DNA of 64,000 bases, from NCBI GenBank assembly GCA_026168455.1, contig CM047429.1, positions 1,601,370 through 1,665,369 on the forward strand. Reading direction: 5' to 3'. Origin of the DNA: Theocolax elegans (lineage: Eukaryota > Arthropoda > Insecta > Hymenoptera > Cerocephalidae). The notes beneath the pieces were generated by a model. That model was not told where the DNA came from. It saw only the letters and a program-made list of their open reading frames with translations, and made no database searches. Made by a program: the position numbers and the translations under genes. Below, one piece after another: positions 45,740 through 56,475 of the stretch (the first letter of the stretch is position 1; every line of letters begins with the position of its first letter).

Positions 45740-46172
45740 TCTCTCATTCTCTCTATCATCTGGATATATAAGTTTAAGTTTAATCGGCATTGCTGTGTTA
45801 TTTCATCAGTCATTTATTCTGTGATTCATTTCGTCATTATACGTCATTTTTGTTACTATTTATTTATTTATTCATTGTATTTATTATATATATTCGTTTT
45901 TATTTTATATTGGGGTTGATATGCGAACGCTAACTATTTTATTATTTAACTATATTGTTATTTATTTTTAAGTTTTAATTTATTAATCTATTAATCAATT
46001 GTACATATATTTTATTTTGTTATTTTAATTCTTTACTCTGTCTTTTATTTTATATTTTTGTTATGAAATTTTATATTATTATTTAGTTTTAAAAAAGTTT
46101 TACTCTATGTATCAGTTCGCTATAGTGCCTATGGGGTTTCTACCCCATAATTGGTCCAATAAATACATCAAT
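45740..46172 (+). mobile_element. LINE 3' fragment B (3' UTR only)
   Basis: There is no coding. It ends with the hairpin TATGGGG-TTTCT-CCCCATA (46130-46149), CCAATAAATA and (ATCA)n, the same 3' end as the full-length LINE, followed by (CT)n. It is a severely 5'-truncated copy. Confidence 0.7.
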
Positions 46173-46368
46173 CAATCAATCTCTCTCTCTCTCTCTATCT
46201 CTCATTCTCTCTCTCTCTATCTCTCTCATTCTCTCTCTCTCTATCTCTCATTCTCTCTCTCTATATCTCATTCTCTCTCTCTATCTCTCATTCTCTCTCT
46301 CATTCTCTCACTCTCTTCCTCACACTCCCCTCTCTCTCTCTCTCTTTCTCTCACTCTCTATCTCTCTC
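46173..46368. repeat. (CT)n microsatellite between LINE copies
   Basis: Pure and interrupted CT units between fragment B and the full-length LINE. Confidence 0.95.
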
Positions 46369-46683
46369 GGTGAGTACAAAGTAGCCTAGATTTTTGCTCC
46401 GCACTATAATATTCATAGTACTCACACGATTGCCTCGAGTATTTTTCCAGAGGAATTATTGCGACGCACACTGACAGCAGTATCTATTTTTATAAATAGT
46501 TTGTGTTTTTGCTGTCAGCTGTTCCCACGCTTTATCGTTTTTCAACTAAAGGCAATTTGGAGGTTATCTGCGAGATTGCGAAAAGACGGCTTGTCCAGCG
46601 TTCTGCGAGCAGGATCACCAACCTACGCACACGAGCGGATTTGCGCACCGCAAGGTCAACCGAATCGACGCTTCATTATTCGA

Positions 46684-47910
46684 ATGGCAACGTCGCGCGG
46701 CTGTTTTGTGTGTGGCGCCCGTCTGACGCGAAAAGATTATACAGAGGTTTGTGTACTAGGTAATAACATCACGCACACACATTGTTTCGAGGTCGCGCCG
46801 GGCTCGACGGAGCGCCGCTGTTGTGCGCTGGCTAAAGCCAAAGCGCTAGTTGCGGCTCCCATTGAAGCGAGGGCGCCACCGCGTGGGTTGCCGCGACAAG
46901 CGAGCGCGACCTGCCGCACCGCGCCGTCAGCCACGCTCACTCCGCCCTCCTCCGTATCTAAGCGCGTGGCCTCGCCTCCGTCGCCATCTTCGTCACAGGT
47001 TGCCAAGCAACCTCGTGGCGCCACGCCTCTGCCGCCCAATCAAGCGTCGCACGATACCGCACCTGAGTCCGACGCAATGGCGGGTGCTACACCATCGTGG
47101 ATGGAGAGCTTCGCGCGCAATTTTCAGGCGAACCTCCAGCTAAATAGCGACAATTTGCGAAGCGACATAAAGTCAGTGGTCGAGAAGGTTGATCGTGTGG
47201 AGGGGAAGCTGGATGAAGTGAGGGCGAATATTGCGGCTCTACATGCTCGCGTTGATCAGGTGGAGTCGGCTACAGAGGTGGGCTTTGATAACATAAATGA
47301 ACGTTACTCCGAGCTAGAGCGGAGAATTGCTGCCATGGAGGAAGACAGACCTTCCGGCTGTGGTTCAATTGCGCTTTCTTGTGGCCTCTCTCCTGATACC
47401 AAAGACACTTGCAAGATTCTGGCTACGGGTTTGCCATTATCGACGTCCCTCTCTGACATTGACATTGTCGACAAGGTGCTTGACACGATCAAGCTACCTC
47501 TAATGTCAAAGCAGGTTGTTGAGACCAGACCTTGGCTACCGCGATCCAGACCAGCTATTGAGGGCGAAACATCGGCTCAACCGCGCAGCCGAGGTTTAGT
47601 TTTTCGGCTATCGTCGGCCTCGGCTAGGGACCTAATTTTAGACAGAGCGCATTTATTAAAGGGGCAGTCGGCGTCAAAAATCTTTGGGGATGGCGGTAAC
47701 CATTTGTTATTTATTCGGCCGTTATGGCCCAAGCCTATCTTTGACCTTTGGCAAGCGGCAATTTCTAAATGTAAAGAGTTAGGCTACGCGAGGCCTGTTG
47801 TTTACAATTTAAGTGTATTTATACGAAAGGTGAGGGATGGTCCACTCATGCGTGTGACTTCGGAGGCTGACATAAGTAAACTTCCTCCGCTCTCGCCTCA
47901 TACTAAATGA
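46684..47910 (+). CDS. LINE ORF1 protein (zinc finger, coiled coil, RRM-like)
   Basis: ORF1p binds the LINE RNA. The start ATG at 46684 (MATSRGCFVCGARLTRKDY) is chosen because copy 2 has the same start at 51775 and similarity ends there. Residues 7-50 carry Cys/His pairs of a PHD-like finger (CFVCG, THCFEV, RRCC). A Pro/Ser-rich stretch is at about 60-120. A coiled coil runs at about 155-220 (VVEKVDRVEGKLDEVRANIA). A C-terminal domain has DTCKILATGLP, SRGLVFRLSSASARD, LLFIRPLWPKPIFDLW and DGPLMRVTSEADI, similar in plan to RRM plus CTD. It ends in TGA (47908-47910), and the ORF2 frame continues without a shift. Confidence 0.85.
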   Translation: MATSRGCFVCGARLTRKDYTEVCVLGNNITHTHCFEVAPGSTERRCCALAKAKALVAAPIEARAPPRGLPRQASATCRTAPSATLTPPSSVSKRVASPPSPSSSQVAKQPRGATPLPPNQASHDTAPESDAMAGATPSWMESFARNFQANLQLNSDNLRSDIKSVVEKVDRVEGKLDEVRANIAALHARVDQVESATEVGFDNINERYSELERRIAAMEEDRPSGCGSIALSCGLSPDTKDTCKILATGLPLSTSLSDIDIVDKVLDTIKLPLMSKQVVETRPWLPRSRPAIEGETSAQPRSRGLVFRLSSASARDLILDRAHLLKGQSASKIFGDGGNHLLFIRPLWPKPIFDLWQAAISKCKELGYARPVVYNLSVFIRKVRDGPLMRVTSEADISKLPPLSPHTK

Positions 47911-50900
47911 GACAGGGCAGGTCGGGTCGGGAACGTTAAATCACCTGACTCATTCAACATTTTCCATACTAATATTAATCGCCTAAAAACTCATTTTTCA
48001 TCTATCGAAGCTATTGTTTTTCCTGAATCCCACGATGTCATTGCCATCACGGAAACCTTCCTTACTGAAAGCGATTCCTCTGAAATTCTTCAATTACCAG
48101 GTTATGCTCTGTATCGGTTGGATCGTGTAGGTAAGGAGGGTGGTGGTGTGGCGGCATATGTTCGGAATGGGCTTACTGTGAGCATCATAGCTCACTCCGA
48201 TCCTGTCTTCTCTAACGCCCCCGAATTTCTTATATTGCGTGTAGTAAACAAAACGGTGGCGTTGGCGTTGGCAGTGGTGTATCGTAGACCTTCTCCTGCT
48301 TACCCTACGGAGTTCTTTGATGTTCTTGCTGACATTCTCCCCAACTATAAACATGTTATTATTACTGGCGATCTTAACATTGATATGTCATCATCTAATG
48401 CTGCAGCGAATATGTCAAGGACGAATATGACAGCTCTAGGCCTTTTCCTTATTCCATCAGAACCTACGCATCACGCTGTGACGTCGGCGGGATCATCTCA
48501 TACTTGGTTGGATCTTTTCCTGGTTCGTGAACCAGTGCCTGATTTTGTTTATAATAAATCTGGTTCTCCCTTTGCGGCGGGGCATGATGCCATTAGCATC
48601 TCCCTTATGATTAATAAGACGCCGGACCAAGTTAAGAGGTTCTGGGTTAGGGACTTGGAGAAGATCAACCTCCACCAACTTGCTACCACTTTCACTTCAT
48701 TTCTGGATCAATCACATAATTCATTACTTCAATCTTCAGCAGTCTCAAATTCAACTTCATTTACCTGGCCCGACCAGCCCACTCCTATACGATCTTTTTC
48801 ATCTAATCATTTCGACCTAATTTCATCATCATTATCCTCCCTTTGTAGTTCCATTTCATCAACGTTCAATGTCATAGCACCATCTAAATTAGTTACAATT
48901 AAGACAAAACACAAGCCATGGGTTACTCAAGAAATAAAAACTATTATTAAGGCCAAGAATGATGTCTTTAAGCTGTTTCGTAACTCTGGCTTGTTTTCAG
49001 ATTACAATGTGTATAAACTGTTAAGGAATAGAGCTAAGAACACCATACACTCTAGTAAATTTCGCTACTTGCAAGTAAAGTTTGATAATGAAAAAGATTC
49101 TGCTAAGTCCTGGAAACTTCTCAGAAATATGGGTCTGGGCATGAAGTCCAACCCTTCGCCATTAAAATATTTTACAATTCATCAACTTAACAGTTACTAT
49201 GCTTCTGTTTCAAATCATTCTTCACCACTCTCTATTCATTCATTCGCATCCATCATTTCTAATATTTGTCACTTTCCAACGTCTCCTTCATTCAACTTCC
49301 TACCTGTGTCAGCCAAAAAAGTTCAGCGGACTATTGCTAGAGCCTCTTCCAAAGCGTCGGGCATCGATGGCATATCTGTCAATATGTTAAAACTGTTGGA
49401 ACCACAAATTACCCTACCATTAACGGAACTTTTTAATGGTATGCATTCTGCCGGATGGTTCCCCGATTGCTGGAAGAGGGTCGTGCTGTTCCCGTTGGCG
49501 AAGTCGAGCAGGTTGGAGTCGTGTTCGGACACAAGACCAATTGCCAAGCTTTGTGAGATCTCAAAGGTTTTGGAGAGATTAGTACATGATCAGCTGGTTG
49601 AGTACCTCGAATCTAATCATTTGTTAATCGACAGGCAAGCGGGCTTTCGAAAGGGCCATAGTACTCAATCAGCTCTTCTGGGGGTGTTGGATGATGTTAG
49701 AAGAGCTATTGACTCCAGAATGATTACGATCCTAGTCTTATTTGATTTCTCCAAGGCCTTTGATACAGTCCCACACGATAAGCTCATCCGCAAGCTGGGC
49801 GACATCGGCTGTACAGACTTGGTACTAAACTGGTTTTACAGATACCTTGTGGGTCGCAAACAGGCCATTGTGGACGAGGTTGGCATGTTCTCTGATTGGC
49901 TAGAGGTGAATGCTGGTGTGCCTCAGGGCAGTGTTCTGGGTCCGATATTATTTTCCATTTTCATTAATGATTTACCTAAGGTTTTAAAGTATAGCAATCA
50001 TATGTTATTTGCAGATGATGTCCAGGTTTATTATTCGTTCTTTCCATCTGACATCGACGCTGGTGTTCAACGCGTATCTCACGATGCGAACGCGATCGCA
50101 AACTGGGCATTAGAAAATGGCCTCTCACTGAATGTTAAACAGACGAAGGTAATGATCCTGGGCAGTCAGGCTTTTATTTCGCGTATCAACCTGAGCACTG
50201 CCCCGAAGGTTAAACTAGGTAATGACTTGCTGGATTACGAGAGTGTGGTTAAATCGCTGGGGTTACTAATCACCCCTACCCTTGATTGGTCTAAGCAGGT
50301 CATGTCAATCTCTAGGCGCGTCCAAGGTGTTCTACATTCTCTTTGCTATTACAATAAATCATTATCGATCAAGCTTCGCAAGAGTCTTGTTGAAACACTT
50401 ATTTTTCCCCATCTAGATTATGCGTGCGCAGTATATAATGATGTAGATCAGACTAAGAACATCAAGCTTCAAAGATTGTTGAATGCCTGCGTTAGATTTG
50501 TGTGGGGCAACATAGCGAGACGTGAACACGTCACCCCGTTTAGACTCGGTTTAAAATTGCTGTCGGTTGAGTCCAGACGTTCATATCTCATCGGTTCCCT
50601 AGCATTTAATATCATTGCTCACAATTCACCCTCATATCTAGCTGACCATTTTACCTTGCTTAATACCTCTGGCCAAAACCCTCGCTCTTCCTCTCGTCAT
50701 CCTCCCAAATCGCTCATGTATCTTCCTCCGTGCACAGAAGCCTTAAATAAGTTATTTATCATCACCTCCACCCGCATTTTGAATCAGCTCCCTATCATCA
50801 ACTTTAACCCTTCATGCTTCAACGAATTCAAAACTACATTATTTAATCATTTGTCTGGGCTCGACCAAGCAGCCTGGTCCTTGCGGGTAGTGTCTGAGGG

Positions 50901-50940
50901 CTTATTGCCGAGGTCCATCCCTCACCTGGATGCTGCTTAA
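47911..50940 (+). CDS. LINE ORF2: APE endonuclease and reverse transcriptase
   Basis: This is the enzyme for target-primed reverse transcription. The frame is open for about 1010 codons. APE motifs: NINRL (47970), AITETFL, GDLNIDM (48369), SEPTHHAV...TWLDLFL and AGHDAISISL. RT motifs: GIDGISVNML, SDTRPIAKLCEISK, LFDFSKAFDTVPH, NAGVPQGSVLGPILF and the catalytic FADD (50008-50019). The thumb/C-terminal part has SLVE-type helices and RLLNACVRFVWG. There is no ATG between the ORF1 stop and the first APE motif; the first ATG in frame is at about 48386, inside the domain. Translation must therefore use readthrough, re-initiation at a non-AUG codon or a similar device. Confidence 0.9.
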   Translation, partial: DRAGRVGNVKSPDSFNIFHTNINRLKTHFSSIEAIVFPESHDVIAITETFLTESDSSEILQLPGYALYRLDRVGKEGGGVAAYVRNGLTVSIIAHSDPVFSNAPEFLILRVVNKTVALALAVVYRRPSPAYPTEFFDVLADILPNYKHVIITGDLNIDMSSSNAAANMSRTNMTALGLFLIPSEPTHHAVTSAGSSHTWLDLFLVREPVPDFVYNKSGSPFAAGHDAISISLMINKTPDQVKRFWVRDLEKINLHQLATTFTSFLDQSHNSLLQSSAVSNSTSFTWPDQPTPIRSFSSNHFDLISSSLSSLCSSISSTFNVIAPSKLVTIKTKHKPWVTQEIKTIIKAKNDVFKLFRNSGLFSDYNVYKLLRNRAKNTIHSSKFRYLQVKFDNEKDSAKSWKLLRNMGLGMKSNPSPLKYFTIHQLNSYYASVSNHSSPLSIHSFASIISNICHFPTSPSFNFLPVSAKKVQRTIARASSKASGIDGISVNMLKLLEPQITLPLTELFNGMHSAGWFPDCWKRVVLFPLAKSSRLESCSDTRPIAKLCEISKVLERLVHDQLVEYLESNHLLIDRQAGFRKGHSTQSALLGVLDDVRRAIDSRMITILVLFDFSKAFDTVPHDKLIRKLGDIGCTDLVLNWFYRYLVGRKQAIVDEVGMFSDWLEVNAGVPQGSVLGPILFSIFINDLPKVLKYSNHMLFADDVQVYYSFFPSDIDAGVQRVSHDANAIANWALENGLSLNVKQTKVMILGSQAFISRINLSTAPKVKLGNDLLDYESVVKSLGLLITPTLDWSKQVMSISRRVQGVLHSLCYYNKSLSIKLRKSLVETLIFPHLDYACAVYNDVDQTKNIKLQRLLNACVRFVWGNIARREHVTPFRLGLKLLSVESRRSYLIGSLAFNIIAHNSPSYLADHFTLLNTSGQNPRSSSRHPPKSLMYLPPCTEALNKLFIITSTRILNQLPIINFNPSCFNEFKTTLFNHLSGLDQAAWSLRVVSEGLLPRSIPHLDAA

Positions 50941-51338
50941 TTACATTCCTAATTGTTTTTTAAAATTGTTATAGCGCGTAGCTTGTTAAGTTCTAAGTTT
51001 TATTGTTCAACAGTAAGTTTTATAGTTCAACCAATTTTTGTTAACTTCAGCGATACCTGCAGAGAGCAGTTAATTTATTTATTTATTGTTGTTTAGTTTT
51101 AAGTATTTATTTATTTATTATTTAATTAATTGTACATATGTTTTTCTAAATTATTTTACATTATTATTATATCTAGTCACTGCTCGTTTATATATCGCTA
51201 TTTACTGATAACGTATTTTTATACTTCTCATATTGTTATTTTATTTTATTTTATTGTATATCATTGTAATTCATGCTAATGGTGCTTATGGGGTATTTAC
51301 CCCAAAAAGCCAAATAAAGTACAATCAATCAATCAATC

Positions 51339-51464
51339 TCTTTCTCTCTTTCTCTCTCTCTCTCTAACTCTATCTCTCGTTCTCTCTCTCTCTCTATCAC
51401 TCATTCTCTCTCTCTCTATCACTCATTCTCTCTCTCTATCTCTCATTCTCTCTCTCTCTCTCTC
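51339..51464. repeat. (CT)n microsatellite between LINE copies 1 and 2
   Basis: TCTCTC units with TCATTC interruptions. Confidence 0.95.
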
Positions 51465-51774
51465 GGTGAGTAAAAGCCTCCCTATTTTTGTGCTCTGTGT
51501 TCTCGCTATCATTGTTTACTCACATCGCCACCTGGAGTTTTTTACAGCAGTTGATAGGACCGGAGGCTGTCTGCAGGAGCTATTCAAATAATAGTTGCAA
51601 CTTTCTGTGGACAGTGATTCTTGTGAATTTATATTGAAAATCGAGAAATTTTTGGAGGTTAGCTGAGCAGTTCAGTGGAGTTCGCATGGGCGGTTAAAAA
51701 TCAGCAGGTCAGCCAATATTTAGGAGTACGTGACACCTGGCAAGGTTGGATGAGTTGCGATAATTACCGCGAAA

Positions 51775-52972
51775 ATGGCAACGTCGCGAGGCTGCTTCGT
51801 CTGCGGTGGTCGAGTCACGAGGAAGGATTATTCCGAGGTTTGCGCAGTATGTAACAGCTTAGTTCATACTAATTGTTTTGAAATCGCGCCGGGCTCAACA
51901 GAGCGTCGCTGTTGCGTACTAGCGCGAATCAAGGCGGTGATTCAGACCACTACCGAGGCGGGGGCGCCACCGACTGGGTTTCCACGGCTGACTGAGGCAA
52001 CCGACGTTATCCCACCGACTTAATACTTCTTGTGCGAAGCGCGTTGCCTCGCCTCCGTCGCCATCAACATCGAAGGTTGCCAAGCAACCACGCGGTGCCG
52101 CGCCCACATTCTCTAATCAGGTAGCTCGCGATAGACTCGTTGACTCCGTTCAAATGGCGGCCGCTCCACCGCCGTAGTTAGAAACATTTGCGCGTGGTCT
52201 CAGAGAAGACCTGAGAAAAGATATTAGTCTGATTACGGAAATGGTTGGTCGGGTAGAAGAGAAGGTGGATGTGGTCGGGGCGGATCTTAAGGCGCTTCAT
52301 GCTCGCGTAGACACACTCGAGGAACAGACACACCGGAAAATAAGTGACATGAATATAAAAATGAACACGGTAAACTCGAGATTACAGGCATTGGAGTCTG
52401 ATGTGTCGAAGTGCTCTATGGGCGTCTCGCGCACCGCTGTTTCAGTTGACCCGCTTAAAGACACTTGTGAGGTGCTTGTTCTGGGCCTTCCGCTGGTCTC
52501 GAGATTCTCGGATGAGATGTTAGTTGAAAAATTAGTTGGACTAATAAATCTGCCGATGCTGGAAAAGCAGGTTGTTGACATTCGTCCGTGGGTTTCGCGA
52601 GTGGGTACAGGCTCCGGTGAGAGCGCATCGCAACCTAAAAGCAAAGGGGTTGTTATTAGATTATCCTCTACGTCGGCCAGAGATGCGGTCGTGGATAAAG
52701 CCTACCTTCTGAAACGACGAAAGGCGCGTGAAATTTTCGGAGAGGGAGAAAACAATACTATTTTTAGTAGACCATTATGGCCAAAAACCATTTTTAAACT
52801 TTGGTCGTCAGCAAATCGAAAGTGTTCAGAGTTGGGCTATGCGAGGCCCCTAGTAGTTAAGTTAAAAGTATATATACGGGAGACGAGAGATGGGCCATTG
52901 ACGCGTGTAACCTCTGAAGCCGATATACTATACCTGCAGCCGCTTTCCTCATCTTCCTCGTATGCTAAATGA
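51775..52972 (+). pseudogene. LINE ORF1, copy 2, frameshifted
   Basis: The start MATSRGCFVCGGRVTRKDY equals copy 1. A shift near 52015 ends the first frame. A TAG near 52174 follows. The coiled coil (VGRVEEKVDVVGADLKALHA) and the C-terminal domain (DTCEVLVLGLP, SRPLWPKTIFKLW, DGPLTRVTSEADI) are intact in the frame 52241-52972. It ends with GCT AAA TGA GAC AGG, the same codons as copy 1. Confidence 0.85.
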
Positions 52973-55850
52973 GACAGGAGTGGTCGGGCCAATAAAAATA
53001 TCAAACTCATTTCATCTAACTCATTTTCCATCTCTCATACTAACATAAATCGTCTAAAAACTCATTTTGCAGCCATTGAAGCTTCAATCTATCCGAGATC
53101 TTTCGATGTCATCGCATTAACCGAAACCTTCCTTACTGAACATGATTCATCTCATATTTTTGAATTACCTGGTTATGTATTGCACAGATTGGATCGTGTA
53201 GGTAGGGGAGGCGGTGGAGTTGCGGCGTACATACGTGAGGAGTATAAAGTTAGCGTTGTTGCAAACTCGGATCCGGTTTTTTCTAACAAACCGGAATTCT
53301 TAATCGTACGCCTGGTGAGTGGCTCGTTAACGACTCTTCTAGCGGTGGTCTATCGTAGACCAACAGCCGCCTATCCGAGCGAATTTTTTGAGGTTCTTTC
53401 TGATATTATACCAGATTGTAACAGCGTTATCGTCACGGGTGATTTCAACATCGATATGAACTCAAACAATGCAGCTGCTAACATGATAAAGTCAAATCTG
53501 ATGGCATTGGGCCTTTCGCTCATACCATCGGAGCCGACCCATCATGCAGCGACATCGAACGGTTTCTCTCTCACTTGGTTAGACCGCTTTCTGATTCGTG
53601 AGCCGGTGCCAAATTTCAAATATCTAAAATCTACTACATCCCTTTGCAGCCGGCCACGACTCCATTAGTCTGGAATTAATTGTACCGAGTAATCAAAAAG
53701 TAGGGGAGAGGAAGTTTTGGAGGAGAAATCTGGAAGAGGTAAACTTACAGACTCTCGCCACCACATTTACATCTTTCATGAACAACCCATTGGCTCCTGC
53801 CTGGCCCGACCAACCACTTTCCTCATATTCTAACTCATTCGAAATCATCTCCTCTTTATTAACAAACATTAATCAATCAATCATAAATTCATTTAATGCT
53901 CTGGCACCATTGAAATTCATCACCATTAAAAATTCACAGAAACCATGGGTCACACGTGAAATAAAATTGTCCATTAGAGAAAGAAATAATGCTTTTGTGA
54001 GGTTCCGTATTTCAAGAGATCCACTGGATTATAGAAACTATAAGGAGCTTAGAAATAGTGTATCAAATTCGTTAAATTCCAGTAAATTTAAGTTTCTTGC
54101 AAATAAATTAGGTGTAAATAAAGATCCTGCTATCTCCTGGAAGTTTCTTCGGAATATGGGATTTTGCTCAAGGGCTCATACTTCTCCATTAAAAGTTTTT
54201 TCACCACATCAACTCAATACCCATTATACCTCCATCTCAAACCGATCACCCCCTCTCTCAGTTCAGTCATTAGCATCCATCATTTCTAACACTTGCTAAT
54301 CGTCACCCTCATCTCCTTCTTTTTCTTTCTCTGTAGTAACGGCCAAAAAGGTGAGACATGCAATACTGAAATCTACCCCTAAAGCAGTCGGTATTGACGG
54401 AATCTCCTTAAAGATGCTCAGACTTTTAGGGCCACAATTAATCTTTCCGCTTGCCGAAGTATATAACAATACGTTAATTGCGGGTTGTTTTCCCGATTGC
54501 TGGAAGAGGGTGGTTTTATTTTCCTTGGCTAAGTCTAGTAAAATTGTAACGTGTGCGGATACCAGGCCAATTCCTAAGTTATGCGAATTATCTAAAGTAC
54601 TCGAGCGTATTGTACATCTACAACTCTCTAATTACTTAGAGACAAATAATTTATTGACAGAGAGACAGGCAGGCTTTCGTAAAGGCCATAGCACTCAGAC
54701 AGCATTGTTGGGGGTCCTGGATGATGTCAGAAGAGCCATTGACTCTCGGAAGATTACGATTCTTATGCTGTTTGATTTCTCCAAGGCCTTCGATACTGTG
54801 CCTCATGATGTGCTTATACCCAAATTAAGTAATATTGGTTGTTCAGAAAATGACTTAAATTGGTTCTACAGGTATTTGGTAGGTCGCTCACAGGCGGTGG
54901 AGGGTGAGGGTGGTGAACTGTCCGATTGGTTGAATATAAATGCGGGTGTACCTCAGGGCAGTGTACTTGGTCCGATTTTATTTTCCATTTTTATTAATGA
55001 TTTACCGAATGTCTTGAAATATAGCAAATGTATGTTGTTCGCGAATGATGCCCAGGTTTATTCGTCGTTTTATCCGGCGGAGTTCGAAACAGGAGTTCAG
55101 CAAATCTCGGAAGATGCAAATGCGATTGCCGGTTGGGCGAATAAAAATGGTCTCAAATTGAATGTAAATAAAACGAAGGTTATAATCCTGGGCAGTCAGG
55201 GGTTTATTTTCCGTATAGATCTTAACAATGCCCCGAGAGTGAAAATAGGGAATGAATATCTGCAGTATGAAAGTGAGGTTAAGTCTCTGGGACTGTTCAT
55301 TTCGCCCACATTGGATTGGTTAAAACAGGTTTTAGCAATTTCTAAACGGGTTCATGAAGTCCTTCACTCCTTAAGATATTATAGAAGAACTCTATCGCGT
55401 AAACTAAGGAAAACCTGGTGGAGGCGCTCATTTTCCCGCATTTTGATTATGCGTGTGCGGTTTATGACGACATTGATCAAACCGAAAATCTAAAGTTACA
55501 GGGATTACTAAATGCGTGCGTAAGATTTGTGAGGGGCGATCTGCGCAGATATGATCAACTCACCATCATACCTCGCAGTTCATTTCTCATTATTAAATAA
55601 CCCAGTCACCAATCCTCGCACCTCATCACGCCATCCTCAGAAGCCTTAAATAAATCATTCGTCATTACATCATCCCGCATAGTAAACTCCCTGCCTATCG
55701 ACATCTTTATGAATTCCTCTCTAAACCATTTCAAACGTTCCCTTTTCGATCATCTGTTTGCACTCGACCAGGCAGCTTGGTCCGACCGGGTAAACAACGA
55801 GCGAATAGTATTGCGGTCCATCCCTCGTTTCCAAGCGGAGTAGCATAGAT
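52973..55850 (+). pseudogene. LINE ORF2, copy 2, broken; RT active site FAND
   Basis: It continues in the ORF1 frame after TGA with HTNINRLKTHF, ALTETFL and GDFNIDM. A frame shift lies near 53660, a stop at 54297-54299 and another shift near 55410. From 55600 the C-terminal part is deleted or scrambled. RT motifs LFDFSKAFDTVPH and NAGVPQGSVLGPILF are kept, but the palm motif reads FAND (55038-55049), with Asn for one catalytic Asp. It is dead. Confidence 0.88.
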
Positions 55851-56174
55851 TTTATAGTTTAGTGTTATTAAATCAGTATTATCATGCGTTATTTAAATTT
55901 AAATTTCTCATTGCTTGTAATTCTTGTATGGTGATCACTGTATTTTATTTTATTTATTGTTTTTACAATGCGTTAAGATTTTCATTTGTTTAATTATCAA
56001 ATTTTAATTTTATTATGTTTGTATATATATATTTTATTTTTGTTGCGTAGTTTTAAGGTTTTTTATTCATTGTTATTTTTATTTATTTGTATATAACATC
56101 TCAAATGTATTGCTGAAGTGCCTACGGGGTTTCTATCCCAAAAGGCCCAATAAACCAGATTCATTCATTCATTT

Positions 56175-56216
56175 TCTTTATCTCTCTTTCTGTATCTCTC
56201 TATCTCTATCTCTCAT

Positions 56217-56248
<32 letters not shown>

Positions 56249-56286
56249 TATCTCTCATTCTCTCTCTCTATCTCTCTATCTCTCAT

Positions 56287-56317
<31 letters not shown>

Positions 56318-56336
56318 ATATCTCTCTATCTCTCAT

Positions 56337-56369
<33 letters not shown>

Positions 56370-56388
56370 ATATCTCTCTATCTCTCAT

Positions 56389-56419
<31 letters not shown>

Positions 56420-56475
56420 ATCTGTCTCCCTATCTCTTCCTCTTACTGTCTCTCTCGCTGTGTCTCATTCTCTCT
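56175..56475. repeat. (CT)n compound microsatellite, right end of the LINE array
   Basis: Long TCTCTC/TATCTC blocks with a repeated ~70 bp higher-order pattern (CTATCTCTCATTCTCTCCCT near 56277, 56329 and 56386). Frames through it are low complexity. Confidence 0.95.

Larger units (their letters stand above)
46369..51338 (+). mobile_element. Full-length APE-type LINE, copy 1, apparently intact
   Basis: It begins GGTGAGTA directly after TCTCTC and ends with a GGGGTA-TT-TACCCC hairpin (51290-51303), AAATAAA and (ATCA)n before the next CT tract. About 5 kb with ORF1 and ORF2 open. The same 5' boundary is seen in copy 2, so it is a true full-length end. The style (ORF1 with zinc finger, APE, RT, microsatellite-like 3' tail) fits the CR1/L2/Jockey group. 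The exact clade is not determined. Confidence 0.88.
51465..56174 (+). mobile_element. Full-length APE-type LINE, copy 2, decayed
   Basis: It has the same 5' start (GGTGAGTA after TCTCTC), ORF order and 3' end (GGGGT-TTCT-ATCCC hairpin near 56126, CCAATAAA, (ATTC)n) as copy 1, but is clearly diverged. Both ORFs are broken. Confidence 0.88.
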
